Source: Cylindrodendrum hubeiense (Eukaryota; Ascomycota; Sordariomycetes; Hypocreales; Nectriaceae). From it: a stretch of DNA of 64,000 bases. The stretch lies in assembly GCA_014621425.1 (NCBI GenBank), contig JAANBB010000020.1:1-64000 (forward strand), given 5' to 3'. Under the pieces are notes generated by a model. That model saw only the letters and a program-made list of their open reading frames with translations. It was not told the origin of the DNA and ran no database searches. Below, one piece after another: positions 24,101-34,343 of this stretch (its first letter is position 1; each line of letters starts with the position of its first letter). A program made the translations under genes and the position numbers.

Positions 24101-24270
24101 AGCTCCGCCATGACGCCATCCCAGTACAAGCTCTCAAGCTCTATGAGAAGATAGTCCTTTCCAGATCCAACTAGTGACCAGGCCAAATCGGGTGCCGAAG
24201 TAATGCTGGATGGTGACGATGGTGACGAAGTCAATGAGAGGATGGGTAAAATTTTCCTTAGGCGAGACAT
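20999..24270 (-). CDS. Large uncharacterised fungal protein with a Cys cluster and a Gly/Cys-repeat tail
   Basis: Minus-strand exons are 24270-23952, 23902-23741, 23688-23632, 23574-23491, 23431-22684 and 22628-20999, giving 999 residues in an uninterrupted frame. The N-terminus is a helical, mildly acidic region. Around residues 226-290 a Cys/His cluster (CMRPEC, CEDC, KHC, CHCKEV) looks like a zinc-binding module. A lysine-rich linker follows, then a long conserved-looking globular part containing YWHDWGAFGGTLYRYQDL, FPWDCTEAYGRYPTKCGDC and HIWAFPFDSWSMASLHLTRD. The last 60 residues are almost only Gly, Cys, Ala and Asp, ending in CGGGG repeats. No signal peptide or membrane helix is visible. 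I do not recognise a named domain. The first intron has a weak donor (GTTCGT), but its phase and branch site support it. The function is unknown. Confidence 0.8.
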
Positions 24271-24820
24271 TGTTCACATGTAGAGACGCAGTGGCGCCAT
24301 CAACACGGTGCGACCTTGGCACTGAAAATGGTTATGAAGAGAATCGATTGTTCATGATCACATTGAGTCTTTTCAGACGAAAAAGGCGTGCAATTGATGC
24401 TCGACAGAAATCGACGCACGGAGCAATGATCGCCTTGATTAAGCGAGCTTCGAGAGCCCCTCAAAATGCCTTTCGCCCGCCCGATGCTGCGCCACGACAG
24501 GGTTCAATGCAGCTCGACTTGTCAGTCGGGCGCGAAGGCAGCATTGTACAGGAGGGTGGTGGGAAAGCTGAAAACCCCGCAGTCAAGTGAGCTATTTCCG
24601 TTCACGAGGCAGACTCAATCATGACAAAGTTTCTGACGTGTACAGACATGGTGGGTGGATGCTTGGTAAATAGATAGGTACCATTCTCTTGTACCTCTCG
24701 TGTAGCAAGACGTGACTACCAAAATGGAGAACCGATATTCGAGACGTATTCATTCAACTCATAACGATCTATAGAGCACAGGTATCTGAAGGAGCAACGC
24801 CGTGCCGTAAATGCAAACAA
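24271..24820. other. Intergenic between two minus-strand genes
   Basis: About 550 bases containing the promoter of the 999-residue protein gene and the 3' flank of the membrane/F-box gene. No coding signal was recognised. Confidence 0.45.
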
Positions 24821-26423
24821 TCATTGCGGTGCCCATGGTGGATGAGCATGGGATTGGCACTCCACCCGACAGCCCGTGCAGATCCACCATCGCGGCCCTC
24901 GCGATGGTAGCGGGACTTTGCAAGAGTGACAGACCAGTGGATGTTTTGCCAGTCGTTGTAACTCGGCAGTATCCTGGGTCTCTATCCGTCTCATTCGTTC
25001 TTCCTCTGTTTTCTGATAGCACATGCGACATATCGGCTCATGACAGCCATCGAGGCCTATTCCTCCCTCAATATCACGCTTCTCTGTGGAAGACCAGCAA
25101 TAGCTTGTATGCTTTTTGGGTACTTTCTGGCGCTGGCGATTCTTGAAACGACAGAAGTCAAGATAGAAACATTTGGTGCACACAGGCCGACATTTGCTGA
25201 TGTGTCGAGACGCATAGGACTGTCGAATGCGAGCTTCGGAACTACATGTCTGTGTTGACCTGTGAGCACGTCAATGTGGATTGGGATGTATAGGATCACT
25301 CACTTTGCACACCTGTTTGTCGCAGACTATACACTGCGACTTCTTCGTGCCTTCGCAGCAATACTCCCTGAATCGCTCCAACTCCTTCGCTGGATCCCCA
25401 TTCCCGAAGAAAACAGTTCGTAGATGTTTTGATGAATGGCTCAAGTTGACTAAGTCGACATAATGGAGTTGCTGAATGATAAGATTTGCAATTTCAGCCG
25501 GTAGGACCTTTGTATCTTCCAGACTCGCTGACTCTGTGTCGTGTACTGGCGTTTTGTGGCTGTCCTTAGCCTTGCGGCCACGAGCCGTCCTGTTGGCCCT
25601 TCCCCGAGAAATGAACTTGGAGAGATATCGCACGGTAAACCGCACAACTGGAATAATGTGAGCAAGAGGGAAAGTGATGGGTTTAATGAAAACCAGATAT
25701 AATAATTTCGAGAACCCGTCACTACAATTTGAAGACCGTGAAGACCGTGAAGGCTTGGTGTAAGTTTCTACGATCCCTCCAATAAGAGTGGACATAGTAC
25801 ACAAACAGTACAGGGCACTAGTTTAAGAAGGATGGTCAGTAAGTAAACCTTCGGTTTCCAGATTGGAGAGATTTTGCGTACATGCAGCCGATAGTGATTG
25901 CCCAATTGTGGACAAAAGCGTCGCATGCTTTCTTTGGCCCGGAGTAGCTGAATTCGTTCGATTCGCTGGCCACGAGGAAGAAATTCTCCCCGTCTGTGCC
26001 ATTCCTCCAGTCGATTGCATTCTTGCATCCCATGTGACTTCCTGGTATGAACTTGGCCTGCATGACTACGCCGTATATCAGGGCAGTAGTAAGCCCGAAG
26101 TCAACTAGGCCGATCATGACCAGGAAGATTCCAGAAGCTGGCACAGAAGCGATGAACACGACAAAGTTCCAGACAAATGTTGCGATCCCCTACGTAGAAA
26201 CTTTAGCATCAGCGTTGTGATAGATGATCAATATCGCGTAACATACAGCCTGCCCCACGATCTTTACGCCGTGCAAGAAGGTTCGACCATGTGGGATAAC
26301 ATCGTAGATGTTTCCCAACTTATTCGCGTGATTGTACAAATTAAGGCCAGTGAACCCCATCATTCCGGTGGGAATGTGGCCGGCGAAGCGGAGAATACAT
26401 GATGTGACGCCCCCGAAACCCAT
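24821..26423 (-). CDS. Multi-pass membrane protein fused to an F-box and a Cys-rich C-terminus
   Basis: Minus-strand exons are 26423-26247, 26189-25882, 25817-25304 and 25249-24821, giving 475 residues. Residues 1-200 hold at least three hydrophobic segments, for example NFVVFIASVPASGIFLVMIG, FGLTTALIYGVV and TIGCIALYCLCTMSTLIGG. After a basic linker comes an F-box-like motif at about 266-300, starting VLPAEIANLIIQQLHYVDLV and ending SHSSKHLRTVF. Residues 315-475 contain many CxxC-type pairs (CIVCDKQVC, CRPVCTKC, CRMCYQ, CHSC, CTGC) that should bind zinc. F-box proteins recruit SKP1-cullin ubiquitin ligases, so a membrane-bound substrate adaptor is plausible. The membrane assignment and F-box are read by eye. 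The start is the first ATG in frame; GTG codons lie upstream. Confidence 0.75.
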
Positions 26424-27247
26424 TCTTGCAAGCTGGCGCAGGTTGCCGGGTATGTGGCGAAGCACCCAAGACGAATGACTATGGGCAGACTGCAGATGAG
26501 AGTTGAAAGACCCAAGTCTTGTCGCCGAGTGTTAGCTGGGGGCACTGGAGAGTGTAGAGGTGATGTCGTGGTGATGTCGTGGGAGGCCAGGCTCATAGCC
26601 GTCGCTCAGAACGACGCGAAGGGTGTAATAATAACGCGATGGGTGGCCCGACTCACCAAGCCCCGGAGACGAGGCTGATCAGCCGCATCAGGACCAGTCC
26701 AGACCCATTAGGTAAAGATCCAATTGTTAAATCACACGAGCATGATTGTTAAGCGACGGTTGCGTGACATGCTGCCACAACGGCCGGGCGAAACAGCTGC
26801 CGATCCTACCCCACAACTACAGCCAGCATCGTGGCGGTGCAAGAGAGGGGGTTGAAGGGACTTCGCTTGTCGTGCAGAGAAGCCTGATGGCGAAGTACCG
26901 ACAAGGATCCCCTGAGACCAGAACGCAACACCAAGGAGGTCTGCGGGGTATCATCGCTGAGCCACTCTGCCTTGTTACTGTCTGGCGGACTACCTATCAC
27001 AGGCGGACGGGGCGAGGTTTTTTGTGTGCTTCGGTGTCTGAAACCACGACCGAAGACACGCAGATCGCAAAGTATGCCTTGTGTGTGACAACGAACTTCT
27101 TCTTCTCTCGTCATTCCATGTACTTCTGCGTCGCTCGCCAGATCAAGCGATAGGAATCGGTGACGAACGACTTGAAATGCCTCACCGTCCTTTTCTTCCT
27201 TTGTTTTTACTCAACAGTCAACGTTAACATCAATACTCTCCATAATC
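26424..27247. promoter_or_regulatory. Intergenic between divergent genes
   Basis: About 820 bases separate the membrane/F-box gene (minus) and the DUF1399 gene (plus), so both promoters lie here. An 11-base tandem duplication (GTGATGTCGTG) occurs near 26560-26580. Frames on both strands are short, and I see no gene. Confidence 0.45.
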
Positions 27248-28779
27248 ATGTCGCATCTCATCGGCCCGCACCTCGCAACACTTCACCAAGTCAGCAAGGA
27301 CAAAACCCGTCTCCCAGATTCGCATTTTAGCAAAGCCGTCTGCTCGTCTGATAACCCCACGATTCCGAACCCAGACATATTCAAGAACCTCGATGGCTCC
27401 CGCAAAGATCAACTGCCCACCACGGCTCAATGCGCTGTACATTTAGAGCTGCTCGAGGCGTTTCATGCGTTGAGGGTCAGCGTTATCGGCTCCAGCGGTC
27501 TAGACAAGACGTTTGGACTTGCACCCAAAACCAAAACCGTCTATCGCCGCACGTACGTGAGCAGACTGCGAAAATACGTCAATGAACCTACCAAAATCAA
27601 AGATTCGGGCTGGGAGGAGGAGCGCAGGAAGAAGTGGCCCCGCTATCTCGATTTTGCGGCCGAACGATTTGTGGAGTGGGCGAAGAAGATTGATAGTCTC
27701 ATGGCGAAGAGAGCATCTCAGACTGATTCGGATGGTTCTCCAAGCTCAAAGCTACATGAAGCTCAACTTCCGTGCTTACCTCCATTGGGTAAGTTCATTT
27801 AATGTGTAGTTCCGTCACCTTACACGCGCTAACATGACATCTAGATATCCTCATGGTCTGGCATGCATTCCTCCTCAATCCTTCAGATTGGCATAACTTC
27901 TGCCGACTCAAATCCTTGAACCACCTTGTTAAAGTGTCGTTTCCATGGAATTCCATAGTGAGCTGGCCGATCGAGTTCTTCAAACGATTTGGTTTGCTAA
28001 CAGAATTAAAGCACGAGTGTATCGAGTCCCAAGGGACTATTTCGCAGGCCTGGGCCTACAGCCTACCAGACAGAACTAGGCAATAGCTCAAGGACAACAA
28101 GATTGAGCCGAGTCTCTGTGATTACCTTGAAGACTTGGGGAAGGCAAAAGGTCTTGACTCCCCTCCCAATGAGGCCTCAGAGGGCGCAGAACCGGTTGCT
28201 GCCGTGAGCATCAAATCGCCACATCAAAGCGCCTTCCTCAGTTCGCTGATCGCCAACGTTACGCGTCAACTAGTCTTTGTCGACAAGATGCACGGCCATC
28301 TCTGGATCCGGAGCCCAGCGCTCCCAGGGACCTTGGACAGAGCAGTAGAGCGCTATGATAACTACCTTGAACTCTTCCGCCTGTACCCTGGCAAGATGCT
28401 TGTGCCAACACTAGATATCGACCTGGTCTGGCACACGCATCAACTCTCCGCGCACGACTACAAGACGGCAATGAAGTCCCGCTGTGGACGCTTCATCAAC
28501 CATGATGACAAACTTGGGAAGCCGACTCTTGATACGGGCATGGAAAACACCCAGGAACTTTATCAAGTCCATTTTGGGCAGATGTACTCAATTTGCCTTT
28601 GTTGGGACTGCGAGGCCGTGGTGTCAGCTTTAGAAGCGTACGACGATGACGACACGAGGGAGCTGACGGATCCTCTAGCAGACAAAGTATCTAATCAGGT
28701 GCTTAGGGATGTCCAGTATTACAAAGCTGTAGAAATTGCAAGGCGAAGAGGAGATACTCTACTGCCTGTTCCCAGGTAG
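27248..28779 (+). CDS. Glycine-rich-domain-like (DUF1399) protein
   Basis: Proposed exons are 27248-27788, 27845-27957 and 28087-28779, giving 448 residues. Two family motifs are visible: LDILMVWHAFLLNPSDW in exon 2 and LDIDLVWHTHQLSAHDY in exon 3, preceded by YPGKMLVPT. Plant members (GRDP) act in osmotic-stress and hormone responses; fungal members are uncharacterised. The second intron (GTGAGC...AATAG, 129 bases, divisible by three) is proposed because the unspliced frame contains an in-frame TAG at 28084-28086. If it is not an intron, the gene carries a nonsense codon and is a pseudogene. The protein ends soon after the domain and lacks a Gly-rich tail. No signal peptide is visible. Confidence 0.72.
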
Positions 28780-31456
28780 TTCTGGTTTTGGGGCTCCGTT
28801 TATAGCGTCGAATGTTTCACAAAGTCGAGTTGAAAGTGGGCGAACGACGCACCCAGAGTTGCGCGACCATCTGAGACACAGCTGTGGCACGCGATACCAA
28901 CACGATTTTCGTGTCGTGATCGCGTCAGTGATGTGATGCAAACTTGCCAATTATCATCAAAGTTGACAGTTACTCTGGCACCCCTACGTCAGACCCAGTT
29001 CAAGGCATGTAAATATACGAATGCGTGGCTCACTCGGTCAGACGCGGTGGCGTGAGCGAACCCACGCCAGCGAAGCTCACCTAATCCCAGTCGCGCCACT
29101 GGCGGTCAGTAATGCTCCAATATCCAAGGAACATGTCGCTAGCCATCAGAAGAACAAGCCTAGTCGACAGCCCACTCTCAATGCCAAGCTTCGTCCGATT
29201 TCTTACGCGATTTAGAGCCCAGTATCGAGGCAAGCCAACCCCCGCCACATCTCCTCGGGAGCAAGGCTAACACTTGTGCTACTTTAGGTCCGAGTTCCAA
29301 TTTGACTTGAAGGTCTTTGTTTGCATCCGAGGTCTAAGTCGCTGCTTATGTCAGTCACATCGATATTCACATGGCCTGGAAACAACAGGTGCAGACGTGG
29401 AAGGAGGGGGGAACGCCCCGATATCCATGTCTGTGGGAGTTGGAATCATTGCACATGGCCTCTCCGGTATCGAGAATCCAGTCATCTTCGCTGCCACGGC
29501 CGTCTACATATTTAACACTTGCGATATTGACGATGCACAGGAATCGAAGGACCCGGATGCAGTGGAGTCATGTGTCAATCGCTGCATGGCCATTTTTGGG
29601 CTGTCAGCCCATCTATTCGCTCATGGAATAGCACAATGCTCTTGCAATGTTTCTTATCGCATGCCAAGGTCCATTGCATGCTAAGAGCCATCGCGTGGAT
29701 GACGCGTGGCATTTCGTCTGGGGCATTGATGCTATTGTTGCCGTGGAACATTGGCTGCTGAGAACGCGGAGCTCAAACCGGGATCAAACCGACCGCCCAC
29801 ATGTAGGGCCGACGCTAGGAATCAATGAATAATGGGACGTGCTCCTTCTCCGCTTTACTTGCGATATTTAGCTCAACCGGTTCGAGACGTGTGCACGTTC
29901 CAGCCAAGAGGATGGACAGGATCAACCGGATCAAAGCTCCCTGTAGATGGCAGGATTTGCTATGGGGCATGCGAGCCGAAGGACAGGACACCCCGCCGCC
30001 CTTCTGCCAGTACCTGGTAGGCGATGGAAATGACAGCCAAAACAGGCGATTGCAGCGAAGCCGAAGTCCGATCGCAGCGACATCCCAAGTGGACAATTGG
30101 ATCCTTTTCGAATGGAGAAGCGCAGGCACACGAGTCTGCCCACCCGCGCATGTCTCACGTGTGTACAGGGATGCGGATTAGGTCAAGGATGATCGGCTGC
30201 TACCCGTTTGAGCTAAAAAGTGTGATTGGGGAGGCGAAGGCACCGGGAAAAACGCAAATACGAAGCAGCCGTCAGAACATTCCGGGGAGCGCCGGGGGCG
30301 GAAGAGACTGTGCTCTTGTACGTGCAGATGGCCTGGCAGTGCCAAGAAGCTCATGATGGGCTGCACCGCAAAGAGCGTCAAGCGCGGGCGTTACCCCTGA
30401 GATGCTGATGGCAAATGGACGAGCAAATTTATAATTAGGGGAGGAAAAGATAAGCACCGGGCGCTAAATTTACGCGGAGCGACGGGCTGCAGGAACATGG
30501 CAGGAAGAGTACATGAGCCAACAGGAGCCAGAGGTGCTAGCAGGATCCAACAGGAGCCGACGCCTCCAGGATCCAACAGGATGTACTCAACGGTAAGTAG
30601 CCAGGCTCAAGCCGCGCTAAGGCAGCCAAGGCATCCATCAGCCAACATTAGGAACAGGGGGCGGCCAGTTAAGGCCGTCTTCTAGTCCGCGTATGCCTGC
30701 AGGGGGGGTGAGGGAAGGGGGGCTTATAAAACGGGGGCTGACGGGGCTGACGGGGCTGACAGTTAGATGACTGGGCTGAAGGGAGAAGCGACTTCAGCTA
30801 CCAGGAGCCCGTCAGCACTACGAGAGCCAAAGTACCGGTATGTCAGACATGATGGACGTGCGGACGTGCGAGCGTACGAGCGGCAGACGTGTTCGAGCCG
30901 GGCTGGCTGCACATCTGGCTGCCCATTCGGTTGCACATTTGGTGCACATTCGGGGGGCGTTATACATACCTCGGCGTGCCGTCGTGAGGCAGGCCAAGGT
31001 GCTAAGAACCCACTCTGCACAAGGGGGTACATCTAGCCCCGACCACTAAACACTGCGTACAGTCTTGGTCTGAGTGGACGCGGAGATCCGACAGGGGGCG
31101 GCCGGAAGAGCGACCGACTGCCAAGGAACCCCCCTGAGCGGACGCCGACCGTGTTCCACCCAGCGTCCATTCCAGGGCTCCTGAAGGATCGATCACCCAG
31201 ACGCCTGCAGGGCCGGAGGGAGGACGAGTGTTCCTGAGGGGCATCCGCTGGGCATGCATACCTCATCGACTAAGCCTTAGCATTAACATCTCCACTGGCG
31301 TGGCTTACATAGTGCCCTCCTTTTCCTGCCCTCCCCGCCGCCCCTTGGATTTCTCTCCCTCTGCACATCTGTCACTCTTTTGATCCTTGTCTTGGCGCTT
31401 CTTCCTCGTCCTTGCTCATCGTCCTTTCCTGTTCTTTCGCCGAGAATCCAGCGACA
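28780..31456. other. Gene-poor, GC-rich stretch
   Basis: About 2.7 kb with many overlapping short frames on all strands and no recognisable protein. The left part (28780-30480) looks like unique non-coding sequence. The right part is repeat-like and is described separately. Bases 31300-31456 are pyrimidine-rich and form the leader of the glycosyltransferase gene. Confidence 0.45.
30490..31260. repeat. Repeat-like, GC-rich segment of unknown class
   Basis: It contains short direct repeats: AGGATCCAACAGGA twice near 30540-30585, three tandem GGGGCTGAC units near 30735-30765, and repeated GGACGTGCG- and GCACATTTGG-like words near 30850-30960. A TATAAAA box-like word sits at about 30725. No terminal repeats, target-site duplication or transposase frame could be identified, so it is not assigned to a transposon class. 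Confidence 0.3.
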
Positions 31457-33407
31457 ATGGCAGTCAAGATGGGCCCTCCGATGAGGCTCTCACCACGCTC
31501 CCTCGTCATCGGCGGCAGCTTCGCCGTCATCTTCATGCTGATCTGGATGGCAAACCGCCTGGATATTGTACGCCCCGCGGCCTGCCTGTGCTGCTTCCGC
31601 CCGCTAACCAAACTGCGTAGGAGTCGATCCGATCCTCGTATCCCACGAGCCCGTTCGGCAGCGGCAACAAGCCCGTCAAGACGTCACCGACTCCACTACC
31701 TGACTCCCCGCGACCGCGCCCAAGGCCCCGTTCTGCGCCGTCGTCGTGTCGTCCATCGTCAATCGCTACTCGATCCCGACCATGGTGGGCTATAAAGGCG
31801 AGGGAAAGTACGACGCGAAGAAGGCCCACATCGCCAAGCTGCGCACAATCCAGCGATACCTCCACGGACCCGCCGGCGAGGACGTCGACGACCTGGTCCT
31901 CATCGTCGATGGCTACGACGTTATCGCCCAGCTGCCCGCGGATGTCATGATTGCTCGGTACTTCGACCTCATGGCCAAGGCCGACGAGCGCCTCGCGGAC
32001 CGCTACGGAATCACCGTCGATGAGGCCCACGAGCGCGACCTCCGCCAAACCCTCCTCTGGGGCGCCGACAAGGGCTGCTTCCCGCCGCTGAACGACGAGG
32101 CGCAGTGCTGGGCCGTCCCGAAGTCACACCTGGCTCAGAATGTCTGGGGCTCCAAGACGGGCGGCGGAACGGGAGTGCACTACACCGACCCCATCTTCCT
32201 GAACTCGGGAACCGTCATCGGCCCGTTGGGCGACCTACGCGTCTTCATCGACGCCGTGCTGGACACGATTGACCGCGATTGGCGCAAGGACTTCCAGTAC
32301 CGAAACTCGGACCAGTACTGGGTCTCGAAGCTGTACGCCCGCCAGGAAGTGGAGCGGACCAAGAACATCACCGGCGGCCACGTCCCGGGCCTCAAAGACA
32401 ACAGGAAGCTCTCCAAGCCAAAGCTGGACGAGGACGACGTCACCGAGTACCACGTCACAGTCGACGCCGAATCCTCCTTCACCATGACGCAGTGCTGGAA
32501 CGACCAGTGGATGCGCAGGCTCAAGTACAACAACCCCGACAACACCGCCACCATCAAGGAAGACGTCTTCGATGCGCACGCCGACTTCCGTGAGTACCGA
32601 GTGCAGCTATCAGCCACCGTTTTCAACTCCTTCAAGCGAATCTTCGAAACCCTCCTCCCCGAAGAACGACCCTCCGCATCGGCCGAAGAGTGGACCCGCA
32701 CGCTGGGACTCAACACCAACCTCGCCACCAAGGAGATCTTTGCCTTTTACCACAACACGTGTTCTAAGAAGCACTTTGTGGACAAGTTCAAGACGTTTTG
32801 GTTCTGGCCCATGGTCAAGCCTCTGCTCCGGGCTGCCATCCGAGCGGCGGATGACCCTATCACATCCGAGCCGATCGACGGGCGTATTTGGCTCCCGTAC
32901 AACCTGCTCCCCACAGACCCCGAGCTGCGAGAAGACTTTGGAGGAATCTACACAGACGCCGTGAACACAACTGATGTGTACATTCCTTACAGTCAGCTTT
33001 GCGGAGAGTATGCGGACTTGTTGGAAGTAACCAAGGAGCAGGAGCAGCCACCGCAGCAGGATCCACCAAAGCAAGACCCTCCTAAGGAAGAGCCCCCGAA
33101 GGAAGAGCCCCCGAAGGAAGAGCCCCCAAAGCAAGATCCCCCGCAAGATCCCCCTAAGGAAGACCCCCCGAAGGAGGAGTCACCGAAGGAAGACGCCCCA
33201 CAAGATCCCCCGAAGGAGGAGCCGCCAAAGGGAGAGTTCTCAAATGAAGAGNCACCCAAGGACGANCCACCNAAGGANGAGCCNCCNAAGGANGAGCCAC
33301 CTAAGGACGAGCCGCCAAAGGATGATCCACCAAAGGAAGAGCTCTCAAATGGAGAGCCGCCAAAGGGGGATCCACCAGCGCAGGAAGTACAACCTAATGA
33401 GTGGTGA
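31457..33407 (+). CDS. PLOD/ESAG3-like glycosyltransferase, type II membrane, with PPKEE-repeat tail (frame break near 31,700)
   Basis: Exon 1 (31457-31567) encodes a short basic start and a signal anchor (SLVIGGSFAVIFMLIW); exon 2 starts at 31621. The catalytic part, from APFCAVVVSSIVNRYSIP onward, contains the DxD-type motif LVLIVDGYDVIAQLP and matches the fungal group related to the glycosyltransferase domain of lysyl-hydroxylase/PLOD proteins. Golgi lumenal orientation is expected. The frame of exon 2's start and that of the catalytic part differ by one base. A 50-base intron 31675-31724 would fix this but has weak signals, so a single-base indel in the proline-rich linker is equally likely. 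The C-terminus carries about 20 PPKEE pentapeptides, part of which is unresolved (N). The product ends QEVQPNEW. Confidence 0.75.
33040..33385 (+). repeat. 15-base coding minisatellite (PPKEE) with unresolved bases
   Basis: Tandem 15-base units encode PPKEE, PPKQD, PPKED and PPKDE variants in the glycosyltransferase tail. Eleven N bases fall between 33252 and 33294, as expected where an assembler could not resolve near-identical copies. Copy number in the assembly may therefore be wrong. Confidence 0.9.
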
Positions 33408-34343
33408 ACCACCTAGGGACGAGTAAGGCAAGGCTATTACTTTATTTTGTACACTATCATGTTTTTTTCTACGATTCCTTAGTAATGATGATCCGGCAAT
33501 GAGGGAGCCGCATCGACGGTTTAATAGAGCTACGGCGCTTGCCAACATTGTACGCTATTCTATGAAGCACCAAACCAAGGTCACTACCTTCACATGCATT
33601 CCACATTACGCCGCCCCATACGTTGACGCGTCCCGACTCTTGGCAATTTTGTCGACTGGCAACCCGCGTATCCACGACCCGCAGAGGGGTAATATTACCA
33701 TCCGCGTGGCTGACTACAAACATTGCGAGCGGCGTATGCACTTGGCCTCGCTAGGAACAGTGGCGTGCGCCGGTCCACTGCAGCTTCCCCTTAGTGCCAG
33801 GGGACCCATCATGCTCTGCCGCAGAGTTCCTTGGCAGTGTTTAATACATGAAGCGTCCTTCAATCGAACATGATACAAATTTGAAACACGGGTTCTGAGT
33901 GTTTCAACAGAACTCTGCTATCAGATGCTTGTTTGTGTTGCGTAGGTTTTTCTGATACTGGGGCCAAAGCTCGGACTAATTTTGTACGGGTCCATTTCAC
34001 GGCTCGCGTTTGTCCATTCAACTCGCACCAAGATATGCCCAAGAAAGATAGCGACAAGACGGACGAGAATGCCATTGCAGGAATAGAGGAGCACATGGAA
34101 ATGGCGCCAGCTTTTCGTAGCCTATCGACAACTGGTCATTGTACATGGAGGAATAGTGGAATAATCCCCTACAGGCGTTGAAACAGCAATCAAGGTGGAG
34201 AAGTCAACCGGAGATAACGGGTAGCCTCTAAAGCCACGGCGACCAGGGCAGGGTGCATGACGCAATAGTGGTCTTCAATTAGCTATTTTATTAACAGCCA
34301 ATAACATGAATATAACTGACAACTCCTAGATTAGGCGTCGTCA
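33408..34343. other. Intergenic between convergent genes
   Basis: About 940 bases of 3' flank. The frames present (for example 33499-33873, plus) have no recognisable content, and I see nothing else. Confidence 0.45.

Noticed and set aside
29274..29684. 136-codon frame in the gene-poor stretch
   Set aside because: Looked weakly like a membrane protein but has no consistent motif, and flanking frames are equally open.
32993..33412. Minus-strand Gly/Ser-rich frame opposite the PPKEE repeat
   Set aside because: Complement of the repeat only; no start or family pattern.
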